A stretch of DNA of 64,000 bases. Origin: Enterococcus alishanensis (GTDB lineage: Bacteria > Bacillota > Bacilli > Lactobacillales > Enterococcaceae). Shown here in pieces: positions 51,490 to 59,387 of this stretch (position 1 is the first letter of the stretch; the number at the start of each line of letters is the position of its first letter). Below the pieces are notes generated by a model, which searched no databases, was not told the DNA's origin, and saw only the letters and a list, made by a program, of their open reading frames with translations. Made by a program: the position numbers and the translations under genes. The stretch lies in assembly GCF_019218635.1 (NCBI RefSeq), contig NZ_JAHUZB010000001.1, positions 248,001 through 312,000 of the forward strand, in the 5' to 3' direction.

Positions 51490-51990
51490 ATGGTAATGGA
51501 TATTAAACTTGCCAGAATCGATGACCGGCTAATTCATGGGCAGGTAGCAACAGTTTGGTCAAAGGCAACTGGAATAGAACGGATTTTAGTTGTGAGCGAT
51601 GATGTTGCTAAAGATGAGTTGCGGAAATTTTTATTAAAACAAGCAGCGCCGCCAGGAATTAAGTCAAATGTTGTCACTAAGAAAAAGTTGGTGGAGGTTT
51701 ATCACGATCAATTGTTTGATGGAATGAAAGTCATGCTATTGTTTGCTACGCCGAAGGATGTTTTAGCGATCGTAAATGCTGGAGTGAAATTAGATTCAGT
51801 AAATATTGGTGGTATGCGTTTTTCTCCAGGTAAAAAAATGATTACGAACTTTATTTCAGTTGACGGAGAGGATGTAGCAGATTTTGAACAGTTACATCAG
51901 TCGGGCATCGAATTAGAAATAAGACAAGTTCCTAACGATCGTAAGAACAATTTAATTTCATTAATGCAAAAAGAAAAGATGCTGAATTAA
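51490..51990 (+). CDS. mptB: Mannose-family PTS EIIB component
   Basis: A 166-aa cytosolic EIIB of the mannose (Man) family. Seen: phosphorylated His16 in RIDDRLIHGQVATVWSK, and the family core through PNDRKNNL. It is a second, free-standing IIB besides that in mptA, an arrangement known from the enterococcal mptBACD operon. GTAGGAGGTG ribosome binding site, 70 bp after the sigma-54 promoter. Confidence 0.92.
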   Translation: MVMDIKLARIDDRLIHGQVATVWSKATGIERILVVSDDVAKDELRKFLLKQAAPPGIKSNVVTKKKLVEVYHDQLFDGMKVMLLFATPKDVLAIVNAGVKLDSVNIGGMRFSPGKKMITNFISVDGEDVADFEQLHQSGIELEIRQVPNDRKNNLISLMQKEKMLN

Positions 51991-52060
51991 TTTTGGTTAC
52001 AGGTTTTTTAGAACTTATTTATATTATTGCACTGTAACAATAAAAGTAGGAGGTATAAAG

Positions 52061-53053
52061 ATGGTAGGAATTATCCTTGCTAGTCATGGGGAATTCGCTA
52101 ACGGTATTTTACAGTCCGGCACGATGATTTTCGGAGAACAAGAAAATGTCAAAGCAGTGACATTGATGCCAAGTGAAGGTCCAGATGACGTTAAGCAAAA
52201 AATGGAAGAAGCTGTAGCCTCTTTCGAAAACCAAGATGAAGTGTTATTTCTAGTCGATCTTTGGGGTGGTACACCGTTCAACCAAGCCAATAGTTTGTTT
52301 GAAGAACACAAAGACACATGGGCAATCGTTGCCGGCATGAACTTGCCAATGGTGATTGAAGCTTTCTCTTCACGTTTCACAATGGAATCTGCACAAGAAA
52401 TTGCAGCTCACATTATTGAAACAGCTAAAGAAGGCGTGAGAGTAAAACCTGAAGAATTACAACCAGTTGAAGCAGCAGCTGCAATGCCTGAAGCAAGTCA
52501 ACCAGCTGGATCTATTCCAGAAGGAACTGTATTAGGTGATGGTCATATCAAATTCGTATTAGCACGTGTTGACTCTCGTTTGTTACACGGACAAGTTGCG
52601 ACTGCATGGACAAAAACAACTGGACCAAACCGGATCATCGTGGTCTCTGATGCTGTGGCTAAAGATGATTTACGTAAAAAATTAATCGAACAAGCTGCAC
52701 CTCCAGGAGTTAAAGCTAACGTTATTCCAGTAGAAAAAATGATTGAAATTTCAAAAGACCCTCGTTTTGGAAATACAAAAGCGTTGTTACTTTTTGAAAA
52801 TCCACAAGATGTTTTACGTGCAATTGAAGGCGGCGTTGACATTAAAGAAATCAATGTTGGTTCAATGGCACATTCTGTTGGGAAAGTTGTTGTAAGTAAA
52901 GTATTATCAATGGGTCAAGATGACGTGGATACTTTTGAAAAATTGAAAGCTGACGGCATCACTTTTGATGTTCGTAAAGTGCCAAATGATTCAAGAGCTA
53001 ACTTTGATGAATTACTTAACAAAGCTAAAAATGAATTAAAAAACGCTAAATAA
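52061..53053 (+). CDS. mptA: Mannose/glucose PTS EIIAB component
   Basis: A 330-aa two-domain cytosolic protein. Seen: EIIA-Man (residues 1-125) with His9 in ILASHGEFANG, an Ala/Pro/Glu-rich linker (about 130-158), and EIIB (about 160-330) with His176 in RVDSRLLHGQVATAW. It phosphorylates mannose, glucose and related sugars imported by MptCD. The IIB half closely resembles the preceding mptB. AGGAGGTA ribosome binding site. Confidence 0.94.
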   Translation: MVGIILASHGEFANGILQSGTMIFGEQENVKAVTLMPSEGPDDVKQKMEEAVASFENQDEVLFLVDLWGGTPFNQANSLFEEHKDTWAIVAGMNLPMVIEAFSSRFTMESAQEIAAHIIETAKEGVRVKPEELQPVEAAAAMPEASQPAGSIPEGTVLGDGHIKFVLARVDSRLLHGQVATAWTKTTGPNRIIVVSDAVAKDDLRKKLIEQAAPPGVKANVIPVEKMIEISKDPRFGNTKALLLFENPQDVLRAIEGGVDIKEINVGSMAHSVGKVVVSKVLSMGQDDVDTFEKLKADGITFDVRKVPNDSRANFDELLNKAKNELKNAK

Positions 53054-53080
53054 AAAGAAAAAAATAGGAGGGTTTATAAA

Positions 53081-53887
53081 ATGTCTGTTATCTCAATGAT
53101 ATTAGTCGTTCTTGTAGCTTTTCTAGCTGGTATGGAAGGTATCTTGGATGAATTCCAATTCCATCAACCGCTAGTAGCATGTACATTAATTGGTTTAGTA
53201 ACTGGTAACTTAACTGCCGGCATTATCCTAGGTGGATCTTTACAAATGATCGCTTTAGGTTGGGCAAATATCGGAGCTGCCGTAGCACCCGATGCTGCAT
53301 TGGCATCAATCGCTTCTGCAATTATTTTAGTTTTAGGGGGACAAGGCGTTAAAGGTGTTTCTTCTGCGATTGCAGTAGCGGTTCCTTTAGCTGTTGCTGG
53401 TTTATTCTTAACTATGATCGCTCGTACTTTAGCTGTGCCAATCGTTCACATTATGGATGGTGCCGCTGAAGAAGGAAACTTTAGAAAAGTTGAATTATGG
53501 CATATTATCGCTATCTGTATGCAAGGTTTACGGATTGCTATCCCTGCAGCTGCCTTATTAGTTATTCCTGCAGACACTGTTCGTGGTTTCTTAGAATCAA
53601 TGCCTGCTTGGTTAACAGATGGTATGGCAATTGGTGGTGGTATGGTAGTAGCCGTTGGTTATGCAATGGTTATTAACATGATGGCAACTCGTGAAGTATG
53701 GCCATTCTTTGCAATTGGTTTTGCATTGGCTGCTATTTCACAATTAACTTTGATCGCACTAGGTGTTATCGCTGTTGCTTTCGCTTTAATCTACTTGAAC
53801 TTGTCTAAATCAGGCGGCGGTTCAAATGGTGGTGGCGGATCATCAAATACTGGTGACCCACTTGGCGATATCTTGAATGACTATTAA
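53081..53887 (+). CDS. mptC: Mannose/glucose PTS EIIC component
   Basis: A 268-aa membrane subunit. Seen: about eight hydrophobic segments, the IIC-Man signature GGSLQMIALGWANIGAAVAPDA near residues 45-66, and a glycine/serine-rich cytosolic tail (SGGGSNGGGGSSN) before the end. In related species this subunit together with EIID is the receptor for class IIa bacteriocins; the extracellular GG-rich loop is the recognised part. AGGAGGG ribosome binding site. Confidence 0.94.
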   Translation: MSVISMILVVLVAFLAGMEGILDEFQFHQPLVACTLIGLVTGNLTAGIILGGSLQMIALGWANIGAAVAPDAALASIASAIILVLGGQGVKGVSSAIAVAVPLAVAGLFLTMIARTLAVPIVHIMDGAAEEGNFRKVELWHIIAICMQGLRIAIPAAALLVIPADTVRGFLESMPAWLTDGMAIGGGMVVAVGYAMVINMMATREVWPFFAIGFALAAISQLTLIALGVIAVAFALIYLNLSKSGGGSNGGGGSSNTGDPLGDILNDY

Positions 53888-53908
53888 TCTTGAAGGAGGA
53901 GAAATAAA

Positions 53909-54820
53909 ATGGCAGAAAAAATCTCATTAACTAAAAAAGATCGTTTATCTGTTGCATGGCGCTCAACGTTCCTTCAAGGTTCTTGGAACTATGAACGGAT
54001 GCAAAATGGTGGTTGGGCATTTGCAATGATCCCAGCGCTTAAAAAATTATATACAACTAAAGAAGATCGCTCAGCGGCATTAAAACGTCACTTAGAATTC
54101 TTTAATACTCACCCATATATCGCTTCACCAATCTTAGGGGTTACTTTAGCCCTTGAAGAAGAGCGTGCCAATGGTGCTCCTGTTGATGATGTAACTATTC
54201 AAGGGGTAAAAGTTGGTATGATGGGTCCTTTGGCCGGTGTTGGTGACCCAGTCTTCTGGTTTACAGTTCGTCCAATTTTAGGTGCCCTAGGAGCTTCTCT
54301 AGCTTTGACAGGGAACATTTTAGGTCCAATTATTTTCTTCGTTGCTTGGAATATTATTCGTTGGGCATTTATGTGGTACACACAAGAATTCGGCTATCGT
54401 GCTGGGTCTGCTATCACTGATGACTTATCTGGTGGTTTATTACAAGATGTAACTAAAGGTGCATCAATTCTTGGGATGTTCGTACTAGGAGCTTTGGTTC
54501 AACGTTGGGTAAATGTTAAGTTCACACCAGTTGTTTCTGAAGTAAAACTTGATAAAGGCGCTTATATTGATTGGAATAGCTTACCAAGTGGTGCAAAAGG
54601 TATTCAACAAGCATTACAAGATCAAGCTTCAGGTCTATCATTATCAGCTACTAAAGTAACTACTTTGCAAGATAACTTAGATCAATTAATTCCTGGTCTG
54701 GCTGCGTTACTACTTACTTTCTTATGTATGTGGTTATTGAAGAAAAAAGTTTCTCCAATTATCATTATTTTGGGATTATTCGTAGTAGGTGTTGGCTTAC
54801 ACGTTTTAGGTGTTATGTAA
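53909..54820 (+). CDS. mptD: Mannose/glucose PTS EIID component
   Basis: A 303-aa membrane subunit. Seen: family start WRSTFLQGSWNYERMQNGGWAFAMIPAL, LEFFNTHPYI, and MGPLAGVGDPVFWFTVRPI. A stretch of about 60 residues (KFTPVVSEVKLDKGAYIDWN... to QDNLDQLIPG, about 208-265) lies between the last helices and is probably extracellular; such an insert marks bacteriocin-sensitive Man-PTS types. Last gene before a terminator. Confidence 0.94.
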   Translation: MAEKISLTKKDRLSVAWRSTFLQGSWNYERMQNGGWAFAMIPALKKLYTTKEDRSAALKRHLEFFNTHPYIASPILGVTLALEEERANGAPVDDVTIQGVKVGMMGPLAGVGDPVFWFTVRPILGALGASLALTGNILGPIIFFVAWNIIRWAFMWYTQEFGYRAGSAITDDLSGGLLQDVTKGASILGMFVLGALVQRWVNVKFTPVVSEVKLDKGAYIDWNSLPSGAKGIQQALQDQASGLSLSATKVTTLQDNLDQLIPGLAALLLTFLCMWLLKKKVSPIIIILGLFVVGVGLHVLGVM

Positions 54821-54838
54821 TCACAAAAATTCTTAGTC

Positions 54839-54870
54839 AGCTGGGACAAATTTTTGTCCCAGCTTCTTTT
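54839..54870 (+). terminator. Intrinsic terminator after mptD
   Basis: Stem AGCTGGGACAAA / TTTGTCCCAGCT with a short T loop, then TTCTTTT. Confidence 0.88.
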
Positions 54871-54923
54871 ATTAATAAACAAAAACTCGTATAATGAACG
54901 AAGTAGCAAAGGAGGATCATAAA

Positions 54924-55298
54924 ATGGTTCAATCAATCAACACCAAAGTTGACTTAGTAATTGATGGTACTTCTTATTTGGGAATGTCTGATTATGGCAA
55001 AATCATGATCGGTGACAAAGGTTTTGAATTTTTCAATGATCGTGATGCCAAAAAATTTATCCAAATTCCGTGGGAAGAAGTCGATCAAATTATTGCATCA
55101 GTAATGTTTAAAGGAAAATGGATTCCGCGTTTTGCAGTAAAAACAAAACGAAATGGTACATATAGTTTTTCATCTAAAGATCCTAAGAAGACCTTACGGG
55201 CAATTCGTGAATACGTTGATCCAAGTCACATGGTACGCTCTCTTAGCTTTACTCAAGTAATTACACGAGGATTAAGAGGGAAATTTCAAAGAAAATAA
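54924..55298 (+). CDS. manO: ManO-like DUF956 protein
   Basis: A 124-aa cytosolic protein of the DUF956 family that accompanies mannose PTS operons and may affect their expression. I chose the ATG at 54924 behind AAAGGAGGATC. Seen: VDGTSYLGMSDYGKIMIGDKGFEFF and PWEEVDQIIASVMFKGKWIPRFAVKT, with a basic C-terminus. It follows the mptD terminator and has its own -10 TATAAT (54888-54893), so it can be expressed both by read-through and alone. Confidence 0.85.
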   Translation: MVQSINTKVDLVIDGTSYLGMSDYGKIMIGDKGFEFFNDRDAKKFIQIPWEEVDQIIASVMFKGKWIPRFAVKTKRNGTYSFSSKDPKKTLRAIREYVDPSHMVRSLSFTQVITRGLRGKFQRK

Positions 55299-55307
55299 TG
55301 TTTAAGT

Positions 55308-55355
55308 AGGACTACAGTCTTTAGCAATCTTTGCTGAAACTCTAGTCCTTTTTTT
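55308..55355 (+). terminator. Intrinsic terminator after manO
   Basis: Outer stem AGGACT / AGTCCT with inner pairs (AGCA / TGCT) and a run of seven T residues. Confidence 0.82.
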
Positions 55356-55483
55356 AAAATTATCTTGCAGTTTGTAATTCTTTGATGTAAAATTTTGTTA
55401 CAGTTTTGTAATGAAAATGAAATATTTGGTTTAGAAGAAAGATTAATGACTTATTTTATTATTTGAATGATAGGAGTACTAGC

Positions 55484-57265
55484 ATGAATGTAGTTGATTG
55501 GGGAAAAAAGGTAAGCTTTGAAAAATTTAAATCAAAAAAGAATCTTTTTTTCTTTATCGTTTTGCTACTACTGGTAGTTTTACGCTTAGGCTTATATCTT
55601 AATGCTGATTATTTTGCGAATCTTTACGGTTCATATGATGATGGTCATTATATTCATTTAGCAGATGAATTGATTTCCGGTAATTGGCTGGGTGATTACA
55701 ATGCGACAACCTTGTCAAAAGGTATTTCCTACGCGCTTTTTTTAGCTGGCAGTTATAAACTTCATCTTCCATATAGTTTGAGTTTTGGATTGTTACAGAT
55801 TTTTGCCGCTTTTCTGGCAGCTCAATGTTTCAAACCCATTGTTAAGAGTCAATTATTTTTTAGTGGCATATTTATTTTTTTCTTGTATTCGCCAATTACT
55901 TTTATGGATGAGTATAGTACGCGAATTTACCGAAATGCGTTGGTGGTGCCAGTAGCCGTCATTATTATAGCTTGTACGATCGGTATTTATTTAAGACGCG
56001 ATGGGAGCATTAAAAAGTTTGCTCTTTGGATGAGTGGTTTAGTGGTTGCTTTACCTTTTTTTTGGTATTTGCGAGAAGATAGTATCTGGATTTTTCCTTT
56101 TGTTGCCGGGGGTCTTTTTTTTGCAATTGTTCAGTTGATATTGACTCAACAAAAACAACAACCGGTTATCGATGTTATGAGACGAAAAATAGCTAAATCT
56201 TTTATCACGAAAATTCTACCTAAAATTTTGGTCTGCGCACTGCCATTTATTTCGATTTTAGTTACAACTAAAATATTGGTGGCGATAAATGACCAGCATT
56301 ATGGTGTAGCAATGGTTAATGACCGCAGTGACGGCGAATTTGTGACTTTGATGAGTTATCTGATTCGATTGGATGATGGTACAGATTTAAATCAAAAAGA
56401 TAATAAGATTTGGATTACGCGGCAGGCGGTAAAAAAAGCAGAGCAAGTTTCACCAACTTTACAGAAGATGAAAGTGAATACCAATTGGATCTTTACTGAT
56501 AGTGTTTGGGCGACTGCTGATAAACAAGTATCTGGTGATTATTTCTTCTGGGGATTTCGTGAGGCACTAAAACAACGAGGTTATTACAATAATAACGCTG
56601 AGCAGACCGATAATTTATTAAAGAAAATAAATCATGAACTAAGTGAAGCTTATCGAGAGCAAAAAATTACGACTAAAAAAGAATTTTATTTAACTAAAAG
56701 CGGAGATGGGAAAATATTCAAGGATTTTCCAGGTGTTTTTAATTTAATGGGCGTTGCGATTGGCGAAAATTTAGATTATGGTAGCTATGAACAGGGTAGA
56801 AATATTCTATATTCCAGCAAGAAAGATCGAAAAATTGCTGAAAAAATCTTGGATCATTCTTTTTCAGGTCGTTGGCAATCAGCAGAAAGTGAGCCTATCA
56901 GCCCACCGATTGCTTTGACGGGTAGAGTAGCAAATCGTTTGATTCTAGTGGCTAATCTCATTAAGATACCTATTATAATAATTTCCATATTTGGCTTAGG
57001 TTTGATGGTATTGGGTAGTATTTTTTCAAAGAAGCAGCAAATTTTTTATCGTGATCACTTGTTGATTACGGTTGGTCTAGGTTTGACGTATATCGTTTTT
57101 CTTTTTGGGGTTGCTTGGTTTTGTTCTTTTGGAGAAACTGCTCAAATCCGACAATATTTTATGCGTGTCTATACAGGTGTAGGTGTTTCAATTATGCAAT
57201 TTATAGCAGTCTTTAGTGGCCTTCATTTTGTTAAATTATTTAATCGTAAAAAAATCAAGAAATAA
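55484..57265 (+). CDS. Multi-pass membrane protein, GT-C glycosyltransferase-like
   Basis: A 593-aa membrane protein. I chose the ATG at 55484, with TAGGAGT upstream. Seen: a first helix (about residues 20-38), then a loop with YDDGHY and GISYALFLAGSYKLH, a row of about nine helices to residue 280, a large extracellular domain (about 285-475), and three C-terminal helices. The acidic YDD motif after helix 1 is typical of GT-C enzymes that use lipid-linked sugars. Sugar and acceptor are unknown. Flanked by terminators; no glycan genes beside it. Confidence 0.6.
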   Translation: MNVVDWGKKVSFEKFKSKKNLFFFIVLLLLVVLRLGLYLNADYFANLYGSYDDGHYIHLADELISGNWLGDYNATTLSKGISYALFLAGSYKLHLPYSLSFGLLQIFAAFLAAQCFKPIVKSQLFFSGIFIFFLYSPITFMDEYSTRIYRNALVVPVAVIIIACTIGIYLRRDGSIKKFALWMSGLVVALPFFWYLREDSIWIFPFVAGGLFFAIVQLILTQQKQQPVIDVMRRKIAKSFITKILPKILVCALPFISILVTTKILVAINDQHYGVAMVNDRSDGEFVTLMSYLIRLDDGTDLNQKDNKIWITRQAVKKAEQVSPTLQKMKVNTNWIFTDSVWATADKQVSGDYFFWGFREALKQRGYYNNNAEQTDNLLKKINHELSEAYREQKITTKKEFYLTKSGDGKIFKDFPGVFNLMGVAIGENLDYGSYEQGRNILYSSKKDRKIAEKILDHSFSGRWQSAESEPISPPIALTGRVANRLILVANLIKIPIIIISIFGLGLMVLGSIFSKKQQIFYRDHLLITVGLGLTYIVFLFGVAWFCSFGETAQIRQYFMRVYTGVGVSIMQFIAVFSGLHFVKLFNRKKIKK

Positions 57266-57280
57266 CTTCTCAAAATTAGG

Positions 57281-57331
57281 AATCCTTTTCTTCTGACTTT
57301 ATTTATAGAGTTGAAGAGAAGGATTTTTTTA
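57281..57331 (+). terminator. Intrinsic terminator after the GT-C-like gene
   Basis: Stem AATCCTTTTCTTC / GAAGAGAAGGATT (one G-U) with a 19-nt loop, then seven T residues. Confidence 0.85.
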
Positions 57332-57343
57332 TAAATAAAAATA

Positions 57344-57365
57344 ATGGCACAAAGTTCTGTGCCAA
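57344..57365. promoter_or_regulatory. Candidate MtlR operator
   Basis: TGGCACA-N6-TGTGCCA is a perfect inverted repeat. The right half TGTGCCAA fits the TTGNCACAN4TGTGNCAA pattern described for MtlR; the left half misses one base and the spacer is 6 rather than 4. It lies about 20 bp before the -35, where an activator would bind. Confidence 0.55.
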
Positions 57366-57383
57366 AGCTGTAGCTACTATTAA

Positions 57384-57412
57384 TTGCTGAAACAATTGGA
57401 GGCGATTACAAT
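57384..57412 (+). promoter_or_regulatory. mtlA promoter
   Basis: -35 TTGCTG (57384-57389), 17-bp spacer, -10 TACAAT (57407-57412). Confidence 0.6.
57396..57410 (+). promoter_or_regulatory. Candidate cre site in the mtlA promoter
   Basis: TTGGAGGCGATTACA differs at one position from WTGNAANCGNWNNCW. It overlaps the spacer and the -10, so CcpA binding would block initiation. Confidence 0.5.
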
Positions 57413-57453
57413 ACAAGTATAGAAAAATTACTTTTTTGAAGGAGGAAACGAAA

Positions 57454-59226
57454 ATGGAAAATACTCGTCCGAAAACGGGGATTAAAGCGAAAGTCCAAAA
57501 GTTAGGTAGTAGTCTTTCAAGTATGGTCATGCCAAATATCGGTGCATTTATCGCGTGGGGGGTACTGACAGCTTTCTTCTTGGAAACTGGTTGGACACCA
57601 AATGCACATTTAGCATTGATGATTAGTCCGATGTTGACTTATTTATTGCCATTATTAATCGGTTACAGTGGAGGTAACTTAATTCATGGTCAACGGGGAG
57701 CAGTCGTGGGTGCTATTGCAACAATGGGTGTGATTGTTGGTTCAGATGTACCGATGTTTATTGGAGCTATGATTATGGGTCCTTTAGGCGGTTGGGTGAT
57801 TAAGAAATTTGATGATATTTTTGCTGACAAGATTAAAGCTGGTTTTGAAATGTTAGTAAACAACTTTTCAGCTGGTTTACTTGGTTTTGGTTTAGCGATT
57901 TTAGGGAATTATGGGATTGGACCAATTGTAAGTTACTTAACTGAATTAATGGGTAAAGGTGTAGAAGCAATTATTAATATGCATCTATTGCCATTAGCGA
58001 ATGTCTTAATTGAGCCTGCGAAAATTTTATTCTTAAACAATGCGATTAACCACGGAATTTTAACACCATTAGGAGCTGAACAAGCAGCTGCAACTGGTAA
58101 ATCGATTTTATTCTTATTAGAAACAAACCCTGGACCAGGTTTAGGTGTATTGTTAGCCTTCACTATTTTTGGTAAAGGTGCTGCGAAATCTTCTGCACCA
58201 GGTGCAATCATTATTCAATTCCTTGGTGGGATTCATGAAATTTACTTCCCTTACGTAATGATGAAACCGCTATTGTTCTTAGCTGTAATCGCTGGTGGTG
58301 TATCAGGAACCTTTGTATTTTCAGTACTAGGTGCTGGGTTACAAGCAGCAGCTTCACCAGGTTCGATATTGGCTGTCTTAGCGATGACGCCACGAGGAGC
58401 ATATTTTGCTAATATTGCCGGGATTGTGGTCGCCACAATTGTTTCTTTCTTAGTTGCTAGTATTATTATTAAAGCAGATAAAAATGAAGAAGACGATTTA
58501 GCCGCTAGTCAAGCCGCTGTTTCAAGTGCTAAGGCTTCTGCTAAAGGTCAAAGCTCTAATGCAAGTATGACTGAGTCTAATCAAGAAATGTTTGGTAATG
58601 TTAATAAAATTATCTTTGCTTGTGACGCGGGTATGGGTTCTTCAGCAATGGGAGCTTCAATCCTACGGGATAAAGCGAAAAAAGCTGGTCTGAAAATTCC
58701 AGTTTCAAACTCAGCAATCAATAATTTGAATGATGATCCAAATGCTTTGATTGTAACTCAAGTAGAATTACATGAACGGGCAAATCAAAAAGCACCAAGC
58801 GCAACTTTTGTATCTGTCGAAAACTTTATGAATTCACCCCGCTATGATGAAATTGTTGATAATTTAAGTAACGATGCTCAAACTGGTGCGGCAGTTGCAC
58901 CAGCAGTCAGTGATGATGTAGTGGATGGCGTGGCTGATTATAGCAAAGTAACTCATCTAATTGTTGCTTATCAAGATACTAAAGGTTCTGCACATATGGC
59001 AGCAACGATTATTAAGAAAATTTTGAAAGATAAAAATTTAGCTTATCCAGTTTCAGTACTTCCAATTGCTGACTTAAAAGATGAAGTTGATGCAATGATT
59101 ATCACGCTAAATGCGGAAACAGTTGCAGCTGAGCAACAAGCACCAAGCGCTGTGCATGTTTCAGTGACAGATTTAGTAGCATCGGAAAAATTTGATAAAT
59201 TGATTGATCATTTAGTGAACAAGTAG
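57454..59226 (+). CDS. mtlA: Mannitol-specific PTS EIICB, with a second degenerate IIB domain
   Basis: A 590-aa mannitol permease. ATG at 57454 behind GAAGGAGGAAA. Seen: IIC-Mtl (about residues 1-345) with MPNIGAFIAWG, GNLIHGQRGAVVGA and the GGIHEIYFPYV motif, a Ser/Ala-rich linker, IIB with Cys390 in IIFACDAGMGSSAMG, then a repeat (about 498-590) that aligns with IIB throughout but has Tyr506 in place of the cysteine (LIVAYQDTKGSAHM). The extra domain makes it about 110 residues longer than Bacillus MtlA. EIIA is separate (mtlF). Confidence 0.92.
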   Translation: MENTRPKTGIKAKVQKLGSSLSSMVMPNIGAFIAWGVLTAFFLETGWTPNAHLALMISPMLTYLLPLLIGYSGGNLIHGQRGAVVGAIATMGVIVGSDVPMFIGAMIMGPLGGWVIKKFDDIFADKIKAGFEMLVNNFSAGLLGFGLAILGNYGIGPIVSYLTELMGKGVEAIINMHLLPLANVLIEPAKILFLNNAINHGILTPLGAEQAAATGKSILFLLETNPGPGLGVLLAFTIFGKGAAKSSAPGAIIIQFLGGIHEIYFPYVMMKPLLFLAVIAGGVSGTFVFSVLGAGLQAAASPGSILAVLAMTPRGAYFANIAGIVVATIVSFLVASIIIKADKNEEDDLAASQAAVSSAKASAKGQSSNASMTESNQEMFGNVNKIIFACDAGMGSSAMGASILRDKAKKAGLKIPVSNSAINNLNDDPNALIVTQVELHERANQKAPSATFVSVENFMNSPRYDEIVDNLSNDAQTGAAVAPAVSDDVVDGVADYSKVTHLIVAYQDTKGSAHMAATIIKKILKDKNLAYPVSVLPIADLKDEVDAMIITLNAETVAAEQQAPSAVHVSVTDLVASEKFDKLIDHLVNK

Positions 59227-59298
59227 TTTTTTTACTCGAACCGTATTAAGCTAAGTATGAATAGGTCACATTTTTCTGAGAATATTTGTATAATAAAG

Positions 59299-59360
59299 AT
59301 GGGCCGAACTGCTAAGCAATTTGTTTAGATACCAGTTTGGTCTCATCCTTTTATTGATTT
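59299..59360 (+). terminator. Leader hairpin before mtlR, possible attenuator
   Basis: GATGGGCCGAACTG pairs with CAGTTTGGTCTCATC with small bulges, followed by CTTTTATT. The T run is imperfect, so read-through into mtlR is expected; it may lower mtlR-mtlF-mtlD relative to mtlA. Confidence 0.45.
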
Positions 59361-59387
59361 AGTTGTTTAAAAATGGGGGAAAGAAAA

